Part shown: piece after piece, positions 7,885-14,026 of the stretch | How positions within the stretch are numbered: the first letter of the stretch is position 1 | Layout of the letters: each line of letters opens with the position of its first letter | DNA from: an uncultured bacterium | Lineage (GTDB): Bacteria > Patescibacteriota > Saccharimonadia > Saccharimonadales > Saccharimonadaceae | DNA length: 18,970 nt | Assembly: GCA_937922985.1 (NCBI GenBank) | Contig: CALAKV010000030.1 | Coordinates: 1 to 18,970 of the forward strand | Direction: 5' to 3' | Notes under the pieces: generated by a model | What the model saw: the letters and a program-made list of their open reading frames with translations, nothing else | The model's database searches: none | Told to the model about the DNA's origin: nothing | Made by a program: the position numbers and the translations under genes

Positions 7885-8256
7885 CTATTCCTCGCCAAAT
7901 AGTCGCTTAGTCAATAATTTAATTCCATCTTCACCATATTTAGCCACAAACTCTTTACCACCAAGATTCTCTGGCGTTCCATCACTTACTAATTTTGCGG
8001 AGTGATTTATCAAGCGTTCTGTCAAATTATCTATTTCAGTTAATATTTCTTCAACTTTCGTTTCATCAAGGTTTTCTTCGCCCTGTTTTTGCATCTTAAC
8101 CATCTCATTTTGTAAGCGCACAATTTTTGACATAATTTGGCTTTTTTCCAGCTCATGTCCAGCCATTGGCTTCGTAAAAGTAAAGACTTTGCCCTCAATT
8201 TCAAAGTCACGTTTTTTTACACCTAAATCTTCAATTGTAATACTAATCGCTGTCAT
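7885..8256 (-). CDS. Tail assembly chaperone (gpG-like)
   Basis: The protein of 123 residues (from MTAISITIEDLG) is a small acidic, helical protein between cargo island and tape measure. EIEGKVFTFTKPMAGHELEKSQIMSKIVRLQNEM and the C-terminal LGGKEFVAKYGEDGIKLLTKRLFG resemble tail assembly chaperones of siphoviruses, which coat the tape measure before tube assembly. I chose the ATG at 8256 because GGAGG lies five bases before it; an earlier in-frame ATG at 8268 has no ribosome site and would contain that GGAGG within the gene. It is the first gene of the tail block under late promoter B. Confidence 0.7.
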   Translation of the reverse strand: MTAISITIEDLGVKKRDFEIEGKVFTFTKPMAGHELEKSQIMSKIVRLQNEMVKMQKQGEENLDETKVEEILTEIDNLTERLINHSAKLVSDGTPENLGGKEFVAKYGEDGIKLLTKRLFGEE

Positions 8257-8292
8257 ATAATCCTCCATTCAGCATTTTAATCTTATGAAATT

Positions 8293-8314
8293 ATATTAAT
8301 TCTAAATAGTCGAG
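8293..8314 (-). promoter_or_regulatory. Putative late promoter B (tail block)
   Basis: CTCGACTATTT on the minus strand (8304-8314) with -10-like TAATAT (8293-8298) at the same spacing as in the other three copies. It is back to back with the rightward promoter of the 8379 gene (its -35 begins ten bases away), so the two share one control region. Confidence 0.6.
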
Positions 8315-8323
8315 CTAATACAG

Positions 8324-8352
8324 TTGAATTTAGGCGTTAAAAGATATAAAAT
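8324..8352 (+). promoter_or_regulatory. Sigma70-type promoter of the rightward cargo gene
   Basis: TTGAAT (8324-8329), 17 bases, TAAAAT (8347-8352). Expected start near 8359; AAAGG at 8364-8368 then sits ten bases before the ATG. It faces away from the late promoter and would allow expression independent of the late genes, for instance in a lysogen. Confidence 0.6.
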
Positions 8353-8378
8353 CTAAATATAAGAAAGGTATTTATATT

Positions 8379-8813
8379 ATGAATTTTATAGATAAACTAA
8401 GAATTAAAAATCTAAATATGCGCCAGTATGTTTTAGGCAGCTACGATGGCGACTTCGAAGGAATAGAAGAAATAGTCACTAAAGCTCGCCTCAAAATTAC
8501 TTATAATGGTGGCGTAGAGCTTCAATTTTCATATGGTTCAGCTTTTAAATATGAAACTGTGCAAACTTTTTCTTGGGAAGAAATTAAAGGCTTCGATTAT
8601 CGTCAGATTAAAGATTCCGCCGGAAAAAAGACTAAATATGTTTTCGAAAATATGCTTTACACCACAAAAGGAACCCTAGTATTAAGAGGTGAATACACCA
8701 AAGGTGGTAAAATGGGTTCGAATGCTTACACTTATGACGGTTTGCTAATGGCCGCTACTAGCGCTAAGAATCGAATTAATGCCTGTATTAAGCTTTACAA
8801 TAAATACAAATAA
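8379..8813 (+). CDS. Rightward cargo (moron) gene of unknown function
   Basis: This is the only clear rightward gene in the window: 144 residues, with its own promoter, AAAGG ribosome site and terminator, inside a block of leftward tail genes. I do not recognise a family. The sequence is basic and mixed alpha/beta: strands around ARLKITYNGGVELQFSYG, TFSWEEIKGFDYRQI, TKYVFENMLYTTKGTLVLRGEYT, then a C-terminal helix (AKNRINACIKLYNKYK). The strand pattern followed by a final helix would suit a PH-like fold, but this is only a visual impression. There is no signal peptide or membrane segment. As an independently promoted single gene in a phage late region it fits the 'moron' definition: a host-altering or superinfection-related function is plausible but unproven. 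Confidence 0.7.
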   Translation: MNFIDKLRIKNLNMRQYVLGSYDGDFEGIEEIVTKARLKITYNGGVELQFSYGSAFKYETVQTFSWEEIKGFDYRQIKDSAGKKTKYVFENMLYTTKGTLVLRGEYTKGGKMGSNAYTYDGLLMAATSAKNRINACIKLYNKYK

Positions 8814-8831
8814 AAATATTCCACACTACAA

Positions 8832-8866
8832 AAAACAGACCTTCAACGGTCTGTTTTAATTTTATT
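8832..8866. terminator. Bidirectional terminator between convergent cargo genes
   Basis: A perfect 10-bp stem (8832-8841 with 8848-8857), six-base loop TTCAAC, flanked by A-rich sequence on the left and T-rich sequence on the right, so it can end both the rightward 144-aa gene and the leftward STAS-like gene. Confidence 0.85.
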
Positions 8867-8878
8867 CGCAGGCAATTT

Positions 8879-9166
8879 TTATTCCAAACTCTCTTGCATA
8901 TATCTATATACTATCCTAATTACCTCTTGCACGTCATCATTAGCATTTTTATATTGAATATTTTCATATGCTATTTCTCCGTATCTTCTAATAGCTTCAC
9001 TAATAAGAGCGTGGACGAAAGATTGAGTCGCCCCGTCAACTTTATTAAAATCTAATGTAATTTTTTCACCTTTAGCCAATGTCGGTAAAATTTTTTCTTC
9101 TCGTATTTTTTTAGCTAACTCTTTATTCTCGGCAAAACTGCCAACTTCTTTATACATAACAATCAT
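8879..9166 (-). CDS. STAS-like DUF4325 protein, partner of the ATPase
   Basis: The 95-residue protein matches the STAS-like DUF4325 family: GEKITLDFNKVDGATQSFVHALISEAIRRYG has the typical strand, 'D..gv..at.SF.haL' turn and helix, and the C-terminus is helical (VQEVIRIVYRYMQESLE). In partner-switching systems, STAS proteins are bound and phosphorylated by GHKL kinases, as SpoIIAA is by SpoIIAB; DUF4325 proteins commonly stand next to a GHKL ATPase, as here. The ATG overlaps the ATPase stop (ATGA), with no ribosome site, so translation is coupled and a 1:1 complex is likely. A second in-frame ATG at 9157 is possible. The serine phospho-acceptor would be in the TQSF turn (inference). Confidence 0.8.
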   Translation of the reverse strand: MIVMYKEVGSFAENKELAKKIREEKILPTLAKGEKITLDFNKVDGATQSFVHALISEAIRRYGEIAYENIQYKNANDDVQEVIRIVYRYMQESLE

Positions 9167-10128
9167 AGAAATTTAGGTTCCTTATATTTAGTTCTTTTAC
9201 GATCTCGAATAGCGTTATCATACACTGTACTTATAAGTTTTAAAATAGCTTGAAACTCAGGTGTATTATCAAGGGACATGTCTATAGCAACTAAAGTGCC
9301 TTTAAAATCTCCCTCTATGAGAGTGCTTCTATGCGGATCATCAAATGGATCTGTTTTTAATTTAAGTACATTATTTCTCTTATCTCCTTTTAGAAGAGTA
9401 TATTCAGCCTTACCAGAAAATATAGTAAAATAACTCCTCGTAATTCGTGCTATAGATTTAGTAAAGAATAACCCAGCACCAGCATTATCTACCGTTCCAC
9501 CCTCTTTATGCGTAGTTCCAGTAATCCCCGGAGTAAGACTAAGCTTGATAGCTGAAATATCATCTTTAGGGCGCCAATATTTGTTCATGCTTTTCCATAT
9601 ACCGATTCCTGTATCGCATATGCCTATGCTAATCTTATTTTTTTTAGGATAGTAATTAGCCGCAACCACTGCTCCATCATTAGATTGAGAATGCTCAAGA
9701 ACATTCCTGACGAGCTCTCCTATTATATACTTAATAATTCTACTTTCTTTCTCAGGTAAGTGTAGCAATGGCACCATTTCAGCAATAAATTTAGACTGAT
9801 CATCAGCAGTTTTTATAACCTGCAAAGGTATATATCTACCTGATGATTCTTTCTTATCATACTTAAAAGGTGATTCTGTTTTTAAAAAATTAAAAAGCCC
9901 CATAGAATCAAGGTGTTTACCATTGTCCGGTAGTGGTAGTTCAATAGAACTATTCTCCTTTCCAGTTTGTATAGCCAGGGCGGCCGTAAAAGCCAATATG
10001 GCTGGATGTGCAGTTATCCATTGCTTATGAGTCTCCACCTCTAACAAATCAGGATTAGAAAAATCAATAGATTTAACAAACCTTGAAAAATTCCTCAAAT
10101 GATCTTGATTAGATAAAAATATTTTCAT
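9163..10128 (-). CDS. GHKL-type ATPase (histidine kinase/anti-sigma-like), cargo gene
   Basis: The 321-residue protein has an uncharacterised N-terminal half (1-125) and a Bergerat ATP-binding domain: N box ELVRNVLEHS with Glu138 and Asn142, G1 box DTGIGI at 172-177, G2 box NAGAGLFFTKSIA from 215. There is no membrane segment, dimerisation-histidine helix or receiver domain, so it is not an ordinary two-component kinase. With the overlapping STAS-like gene it forms a partner-switch-like pair whose role (regulation, toxin-antitoxin-like or defence) is unknown. It has its own consensus promoter, and the -10 ends six bases before the ATG, so the mRNA should be leaderless. By hand count 9 of its 13 Arg codons are AGA/AGG, against 9 of 26 in the terminase gene, consistent with separate acquisition. 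Confidence 0.85.
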   Translation of the reverse strand: MKIFLSNQDHLRNFSRFVKSIDFSNPDLLEVETHKQWITAHPAILAFTAALAIQTGKENSSIELPLPDNGKHLDSMGLFNFLKTESPFKYDKKESSGRYIPLQVIKTADDQSKFIAEMVPLLHLPEKESRIIKYIIGELVRNVLEHSQSNDGAVVAANYYPKKNKISIGICDTGIGIWKSMNKYWRPKDDISAIKLSLTPGITGTTHKEGGTVDNAGAGLFFTKSIARITRSYFTIFSGKAEYTLLKGDKRNNVLKLKTDPFDDPHRSTLIEGDFKGTLVAIDMSLDNTPEFQAILKLISTVYDNAIRDRKRTKYKEPKFL

Positions 10129-10134
10129 ATCTAA

Positions 10135-10163
10135 ATTATACCCGTAGGTCGTATTTTTGTCAA
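10135..10163 (-). promoter_or_regulatory. Perfect sigma70 promoter of the ATPase/STAS operon
   Basis: On the minus strand: TTGACA (10158-10163), 17 bases, TATAAT (10135-10140). Transcription would begin about at the A of the ATG (10128), implying a leaderless message. Both hexamers are exact consensus, so the unregulated promoter should be strong. Confidence 0.85.
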
Positions 10164-10180
10164 TATACGATCTACGGGTA
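10139..10180. promoter_or_regulatory. 16-bp-arm dyad over the ATPase promoter, probable operator
   Basis: TACCCGTAGGTCGTAT (10139-10154) is repeated inverted at 10165-10180 with one mismatch, ten-base centre. The dyad covers the -35, the spacer and the edge of the -10. No U-tract follows, and it lies outside the predicted transcript of this operon, so an operator for a dimeric repressor fits better than a terminator. No repressor gene for it is visible in the window. Confidence 0.65.
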
Positions 10181-10204
10181 TTTTAATGTATTCTTCACCC
10201 CTAC

Positions 10205-10212
10205 AAATAGTC
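10205..10212. repeat. AAATAGTC direct repeat at the right edge of the cargo island
   Basis: The octamer is a partial copy of the late-promoter core and repeats 8304-8311 in the same orientation at the other edge of the cargo. It lacks the GAG extension and a -10-like hexamer, so it is probably not a working promoter; it may mark the insertion boundary. Confidence 0.4.
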
Positions 10213-10220
10213 TATAAATC

Positions 10221-10766
10221 CTACCCAGCTACTGCTTTCGTCGCCTGAGTAGCAACATCATAAATCGACTTCTTAGTTAAGTCGCCAGTTCCAAGTCGCA
10301 CATAACCCTTGTCAGTTGGTTGTGCATTCAATGTAATTTCCACGCTTGGATCATCGCTCGTTGTCTGAGATAGCTCAAAATCCACATTGACTGTTGCTTT
10401 AAAGAAATGCACATCATTTTCATCAGTTTCAGAGCCTTTTTGATGCATATTAACTGGCATTTCAGCCACTTTTACATTTTTACCACCAAAGGTTACCGCA
10501 CCACCACCAGCAGTGCTTCTTGCATAATATTCAGGGAATATTTTACCCAAGAAATCCAAACTTGGAACATAAAGCGTAAAAGTTGCCTCCGCAGTGTCCA
10601 CTACATTAGTTCGGCGTTTCGAAGTTCCCGCTTGAGTGTCTTTTTCAACTGTTTTAAGAGCGATTTTAGTTTTAATATCGCCCAAAAGTTCAGCAGGAAT
10701 TAGAACATCACCCAGAGCAAGTTCCCAAAGTCCAGCATTTAATGTTTTTTCATATGTCGTTGCCAT
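10221..10766 (-). CDS. Major tail tube protein
   Basis: The 181-residue protein is the major tail protein by size, position and fold pattern: beta-rich with TYEKTLNAGLWELALGD at the N-terminus, a centre with TFTLYVPSLDFLGKIFPEYY, then VAEMPVNMHQKGSETDENDVHFFKATVNVDFELSQ and EITLNAQPTDKGYV. It follows the tail completion gene and has a very strong ribosome site (AAAGGAG, seven bases), as expected for a protein needed in hundreds of copies. It is the last gene of the capsid-connector block before the cargo island. Ordinarily tail chaperones would follow directly; here the cargo intervenes. Confidence 0.8.
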   Translation of the reverse strand: MATTYEKTLNAGLWELALGDVLIPAELLGDIKTKIALKTVEKDTQAGTSKRRTNVVDTAEATFTLYVPSLDFLGKIFPEYYARSTAGGGAVTFGGKNVKVAEMPVNMHQKGSETDENDVHFFKATVNVDFELSQTTSDDPSVEITLNAQPTDKGYVRLGTGDLTKKSIYDVATQATKAVAG

Positions 10767-10784
10767 TTTTTGACTCCTTTATTG

Positions 10785-11168
10785 TTAATAAATTATCTCT
10801 CCACTTATTGAATAAACCACTCTTCCTTGGCTATTCTCTCCTACATTCGAAATCGTAGAGGGTGGCATAATCGCCACATTCCGAACTTTTTCACAAATTC
10901 CATCCACGGCTGGTAATTCATTAATTGCGTAGTTTTCTCGTAAAAATTCAGCAACAGATTCAAGCTTTTTCAAGCCTTCGACATCATTTCCACCAATACT
11001 GAAAATCTCATAATGCTGAACTCTTCGTTTGCCACGCTCTCCACTCACTGATATGTTCGAGATATACAAGCCAGTTTTACCAAGGCCAAGCTTCTGCCAG
11101 AAAAGGTTTTTATCAATCTTACCAAATCCGTTATTTTCAAGGAGTTTTAGCAAATTTAGCGTAATCAT
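10785..11168 (-). CDS. Tail completion / terminator protein
   Basis: The 127-residue protein sits between the gp10-like gene and the tail tube, the usual place of the tail terminator (gpU/gp17-like) that caps the tube and joins it to the head. Visible: an N-terminal helix (LNLLKLLENNGFG), strands with GLYISNISVSGERG and RRVQHYEIFSIGG, a helix (EGLKKLESVAEFLRENY) and a C-terminal strand pair ending RVVYSISGEIIY. This alpha/beta layout suits the terminator fold. ATGA overlap with the previous gene and AAAGGAG before the ATG. Confidence 0.65.
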   Translation of the reverse strand: MITLNLLKLLENNGFGKIDKNLFWQKLGLGKTGLYISNISVSGERGKRRVQHYEIFSIGGNDVEGLKKLESVAEFLRENYAINELPAVDGICEKVRNVAIMPPSTISNVGENSQGRVVYSISGEIIY

Positions 11169-11497
11169 TTATCTCCTTTCATAATTATAAAGCCTTCTTT
11201 CTTAGTCTGATTGCCAGCTCGTTCCAAATAGTTTATCGTTGCTGGATTTTTGCGGTTTTCAAAGTGCCGTCGCCGAGCATAAGGTATTCGACTATCACCA
11301 AATACCACAGAAACCCCATTTGGTATTTTTTCCACTCGACCATTCATTTTTAGATCACCAGATAGAACAGGAGCGAGTATTCGAGCTCGACCAAGCGTTT
11401 TTTCCGCCTTAGCCTCAAGCTCTTTTTGCATATTCAATCGCTGAACTTGCAAATAAGCTTTCATTTTGCTGTTAAAAGTCACCTTAACTTTCGCCAT
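11165..11497 (-). CDS. HK97 gp10-like neck/tail component
   Basis: The 110-residue protein matches the HK97 gp10 family, a small neck protein: basic N-terminal helix (MKAYLQVQRLNMQKELEAKAEKTLGRAR), the conserved 'A.v.sGdLk' turn as LAPVLSGDLKMNGRVEKIP, then VVFGDSRIPYARRRHFEN, in which the 'pYa...efG' signature is recognisable, and a C-terminal helix. Such proteins connect the head adaptor stack to the tail. AAAGGG stands before the ATG, which overlaps the upstream stop. Confidence 0.75.
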   Translation of the reverse strand: MAKVKVTFNSKMKAYLQVQRLNMQKELEAKAEKTLGRARILAPVLSGDLKMNGRVEKIPNGVSVVFGDSRIPYARRRHFENRKNPATINYLERAGNQTKKEGFIIMKGDK

Positions 11498-11825
11498 AGC
11501 TCGCCCTTTCTAGGGTTAATTTTAAATGTTCCACTTCGTTAGTATCAAAATTCTTGCCTTCGTGCATCGCAATAATAGTGTATGTTTTGTGATTTATTCG
11601 AATACCGTTACCTACGGCATCTACTGGAATATCTTCAGGTTTTACGAACAGTGTTGAATTTTCTGCAAACTCTTCACCATTCGTGCCTCGTCTCATTCCA
11701 GATTTTTCACGAAACACTCCTTTTCGGTTCGTCAGCTCTTCTTCAATCGTGTTACCGTAAACATTCCCGCGATTAACTCGTAAAAATGAATATTCCGTTT
11801 CAGAAAAAGTGTCGAATATCCTCAT
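11484..11825 (-). CDS. Head closure protein
   Basis: A 113-residue protein starting MRIFDTFSETEYSF. It is the second connector after the capsid: strands, an exposed loop (KGVFREKSGMRRGTNGEEF), STLFVKPEDIP, IRINHKTYTIIAMHEGKNFDTNEVEHLKLTLERAS. The last part resembles the head-closure (SPP1 gp16 / HK97 gp7-like) beta barrel ending in 'h..v.l'. I chose ATG 11825 because GGAAAG lies seven bases upstream and the overlap with the previous gene falls to 26 bases; an upstream in-frame ATG at 11876 would give 130 residues and a 77-base overlap. Confidence 0.65.
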   Translation of the reverse strand: MRIFDTFSETEYSFLRVNRGNVYGNTIEEELTNRKGVFREKSGMRRGTNGEEFAENSTLFVKPEDIPVDAVGNGIRINHKTYTIIAMHEGKNFDTNEVEHLKLTLERASYGES

Positions 11826-12192
11826 AAATAGTCTTTCCGTGCCGAATTCCACCGTTAGAAATTCTATACTTTGCAATCAAATCTACATTCTCTTCGCAGA
11901 ATTGAGCGTAATAATTGGTATTTTCTTTAAAATCCACACTATAACCGTCCACGGCTTTTCTTGAAATACCCGCATCGTGGTTTCGTTCCAACTCACTGAT
12001 ATTAAACAATCGCGCATACAATACCTTCAGCCCCGATGTCCAATCAGTCGCAGAATCAAACCCACCATTCAACAGTCTATTCAAGCGTTCCGAAGTTAGC
12101 TCATTCAAAATTGTAAAGTTCTGTTCTTCATAAGAAGAGAGAGGGCGTCCGATTAACGCCACAATCTCATCTTTTGAAATCGGTTGTTTCAT
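11800..12192 (-). CDS. Head-tail connector (adaptor, gp6/gp15-like)
   Basis: The 130-residue helical protein follows the capsid gene, the canonical place of the adaptor that docks on the portal ring. It begins with a helix (SKDEIVALIGRPLSSYEEQNFTILN) and runs through ELTSERLNRLLNGGF, SGLKVLYARLFNISELERN, to the Tyr-rich SVDFKENTNYYAQFCEENVDLIAKYR, resembling HK97 gp6-like adaptors ('...llneal..r.l....g...l..v.a.lf...'). AAAGGAG precedes the start. The C-terminus overlaps the head-closure gene. Confidence 0.7.
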   Translation of the reverse strand: MKQPISKDEIVALIGRPLSSYEEQNFTILNELTSERLNRLLNGGFDSATDWTSGLKVLYARLFNISELERNHDAGISRKAVDGYSVDFKENTNYYAQFCEENVDLIAKYRISNGGIRHGKTIYEDIRHFF

Positions 12193-12211
12193 CTTAGCCC
12201 TCTCCTTTCAA

Positions 12212-13234
12212 TTAAGCCGCATTTTTGATAACTACACCAGATTTAACTTTAGTCAAAGCACCACCAGCGTAAATTTCTTGTAGGTATTCTTGTTTATTCT
12301 GGCTTAGTGAGAAGTTTGTGTAAGCTTCAATTGAATTATCACCAACTGTTTCATAAGCATCACCCACAAACATTACAGCCTGAACATCTTCTGGTGCGAA
12401 CCAGCTTGGAGTAAAGATTTCTTTAACTTCCAAAGTTCCAGCAATATCACCACCAAGTGGGAACACCAATGCACCACTCTTAGTTTCAGAAAGTTTTAGA
12501 TCAGCCTTTGCAGATTTACTCATTACAAGGTATACATCACCTTCTGCCACGATATTTGCAGCCGCTTTAACGATTGATTTATAAAGTGGCTCGCCTGTTG
12601 TTGGAGTATATTCAGTAGCAAAAACACTATTTTTAGCATCTTCTAGGATTGAAACAAAGCTATTAATTTTGTCATCTTCACCACTTCGACCATCGCCAAT
12701 CACTACTGCTCGTTCAATTTCAGCAATAATTCGTTTTGGCAAAGTTTCAAGCACGAATTTCACCAAAGCGCCAGTATCACGGTTTTCTACAATATCTTCT
12801 TTGTTCAATTTTAGATAATCATAGATGAAACCAGCACGAATCACACGATCAGTAAATGTTAGTGCTGTTTCTTTTTTAGTTGTGCCACGTTTATGTCCTT
12901 GTGCTCGATTACCAGCCGTTTCGGCATCGATTCGACGAACTGTTAGACCAGTTTTATTAAGAACATTCCAAATTGTTCCAGATTTCTCAATTCCATCGCT
13001 AATTGCTGAAACCATTGCTCCTGGTAGTAGAGCCTCAACATTACTAATACCTTTTTGCGCTACATGATCAGCCCAAGCCTTCTTCACTTCGTTAGTGCCT
13101 GCACCAGCGAATTTCTCAAGAATTTTCGCATAGTCACTCATCGCCTCACGAGTTTCAAGGTAATTACTTGAAGACTTCACAGCTTGACTTGGTGCTGCTT
13201 TTGAAATAGCATCTTTTGCAATTTCTTTATCCAT
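12212..13234 (-). CDS. Predicted free capsid product from internal start (Met228)
   Basis: Starting at the internal ATG gives 340 residues (MDKEIAKDAISK...), the normal length of an HK97-like capsid with a short N-terminal arm. AGAGGA stands four bases upstream, encoded as the Glu-rich run EEKEEE. Another in-frame start at 13384 would add the 50-residue acidic linker. Capsids need hundreds of copies but protease few, so internal initiation would set the ratio. The site is seen; its use is inferred. The alternative is that the purine run just reflects an acidic linker. Confidence 0.45.
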   Translation of the reverse strand: MDKEIAKDAISKAAPSQAVKSSSNYLETREAMSDYAKILEKFAGAGTNEVKKAWADHVAQKGISNVEALLPGAMVSAISDGIEKSGTIWNVLNKTGLTVRRIDAETAGNRAQGHKRGTTKKETALTFTDRVIRAGFIYDYLKLNKEDIVENRDTGALVKFVLETLPKRIIAEIERAVVIGDGRSGEDDKINSFVSILEDAKNSVFATEYTPTTGEPLYKSIVKAAANIVAEGDVYLVMSKSAKADLKLSETKSGALVFPLGGDIAGTLEVKEIFTPSWFAPEDVQAVMFVGDAYETVGDNSIEAYTNFSLSQNKQEYLQEIYAGGALTKVKSGVVIKNAA

Positions 13235-13915
13235 TTCTTCCTCTTTCTCTTCGTTATAATTATTATTTTCGGTTGAATTTTCAGCCTGCTCAACCTCAGG
13301 TTCATCGTCTGCTACAACCTCAGGATAAACTGTAGTCGTAGCCTCTTTTTTCAAAACTTCTGGAGTTTCTTTTTCTTGGCTCATTTCATCACCTTTCAGA
13401 GATTTTACGGCCAAAAGCCTCGCTTCTCTGTTAGCTCCGCGGAAAACCAAGCTCACCTCAATAATCTCAGCGTTACTAATTGTTTCGCTTTCAAAATTGT
13501 AGTCAAAATCTGACATTGTAATTGAGAACGCATTTGAGAGGTGTCCTTCTTCAAGAAGTAGCAGCATTTCTTGCGCTATTTCTCGTTTTGAGATACCTGC
13601 TTCAAAAATCAGCTCACCATTTTCATAGAAAGCACTGCGCACTGAACCGATTGTGTCCCGAACATCACCAGAATGGTTTAGAATCAGTGGAATATCCACT
13701 AGATCATTCACTCCTTCTGTCGGAATTGCTCCAGCTCGAATCTCACCACCTTGCTTTAAAGGTAGGCGAAGGCTCGCAACGTCCACTTTCTCATAATGGC
13801 GGTCTTCGTTCACACTCGATGCCACAAACCTAATTTTTCGCTCCTCATTTTCTCCCACGGACTTCGAAATTTCAGTTTTCAGCTCTAGTGCTGTTTTCTT
13901 AACTTTTTCTGCCAT
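12212..13915 (-). CDS. Prohead protease-major capsid protein fusion (HK97 type)
   Basis: A 567-residue fusion. Residues 25-170 are an HK97-family prohead protease: IRFVASS, PLILNHSGD with His81 as likely catalytic base, GHLSNAFSI with Ser127 as likely nucleophile, and AEIIEVSLVFRGAN. A short acidic linker (178-230) follows, then the HK97-fold capsid protein (about 250-567) with an alpha-helical arm, GTIWNVLNKTGLTVRRIDAE, FIYDYLKLNKEDI and the C-terminal NKQEYLQEIYAGGALTKVKSGVVI. Proteases and capsids are usually separate genes; fusions occur and imply self-cleavage in the procapsid. Two in-frame ATGs in the linker, at 13384 (Met178, preceded by AAAGGTGAT) and 13234 (Met228, preceded by AGAGGA), have good ribosome sites, so free capsid may be made too. 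AGAGGA precedes the main start; late promoter C lies just upstream. Confidence 0.92.
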   Translation of the reverse strand: MAEKVKKTALELKTEISKSVGENEERKIRFVASSVNEDRHYEKVDVASLRLPLKQGGEIRAGAIPTEGVNDLVDIPLILNHSGDVRDTIGSVRSAFYENGELIFEAGISKREIAQEMLLLLEEGHLSNAFSITMSDFDYNFESETISNAEIIEVSLVFRGANREARLLAVKSLKGDEMSQEKETPEVLKKEATTTVYPEVVADDEPEVEQAENSTENNNYNEEKEEEMDKEIAKDAISKAAPSQAVKSSSNYLETREAMSDYAKILEKFAGAGTNEVKKAWADHVAQKGISNVEALLPGAMVSAISDGIEKSGTIWNVLNKTGLTVRRIDAETAGNRAQGHKRGTTKKETALTFTDRVIRAGFIYDYLKLNKEDIVENRDTGALVKFVLETLPKRIIAEIERAVVIGDGRSGEDDKINSFVSILEDAKNSVFATEYTPTTGEPLYKSIVKAAANIVAEGDVYLVMSKSAKADLKLSETKSGALVFPLGGDIAGTLEVKEIFTPSWFAPEDVQAVMFVGDAYETVGDNSIEAYTNFSLSQNKQEYLQEIYAGGALTKVKSGVVIKNAA

Positions 13916-13946
13916 ATTTCCTCTTTAAATTTACTATTACAAATTA

Positions 13947-13968
13947 ATATTACTAGCAAATAGTCGAG
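13947..13968 (-). promoter_or_regulatory. Putative late promoter C (capsid block)
   Basis: CTCGACTATTT (13958-13968, minus strand) with -10-like TAATAT (13947-13952). Predicted start near 13940, giving a short leader with AGAGGA before the capsid ATG. Confidence 0.6.
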
Positions 13969-13991
13969 CTATACAAAATAATTAGATAATA

Positions 13992-14020
13992 TTGACTTTT
14001 TAGTCAAAATGCGGTATAAT
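13992..14020 (+). promoter_or_regulatory. Rightward sigma70 promoter with operator-like dyad
   Basis: TTGACT (13992-13997), 17 bases, TATAAT (14015-14020). The -35 is one arm of a perfect dyad TTGACT-TTTT-AGTCAA (13992-14007), a plausible repressor site. It points into the short hairpin RNA below, not into a gene. Confidence 0.7.
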
Positions 14021-14026
14021 GAAAAT

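Noticed and set aside
7881..7910. Programmed ribosomal frameshift joining the two tail chaperone genes
   Set aside because: The downstream frame has an in-frame TGA immediately before its ATG, after the upstream TAG, so no simple -1 or +1 shift can fuse them; separate starts with a ribosome site are enough.
10139..10180. The large dyad as an intrinsic terminator of the capsid-tail tube transcript
   Set aside because: No U-tract on either side, and it is exactly superposed on a consensus promoter; operator is the simpler reading.
10205..10212. A fifth late promoter before the ATPase gene
   Set aside because: Only GACTATTT remains, the TCGAG part is lost and no -10-like hexamer stands at the conserved spacing; the gene has its own consensus promoter.
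13522..13833. Rightward 103-codon open frame opposite the protease
   Set aside because: It lies opposite conserved protease motifs, has shadow-like Leu/His-rich composition and no start signals.
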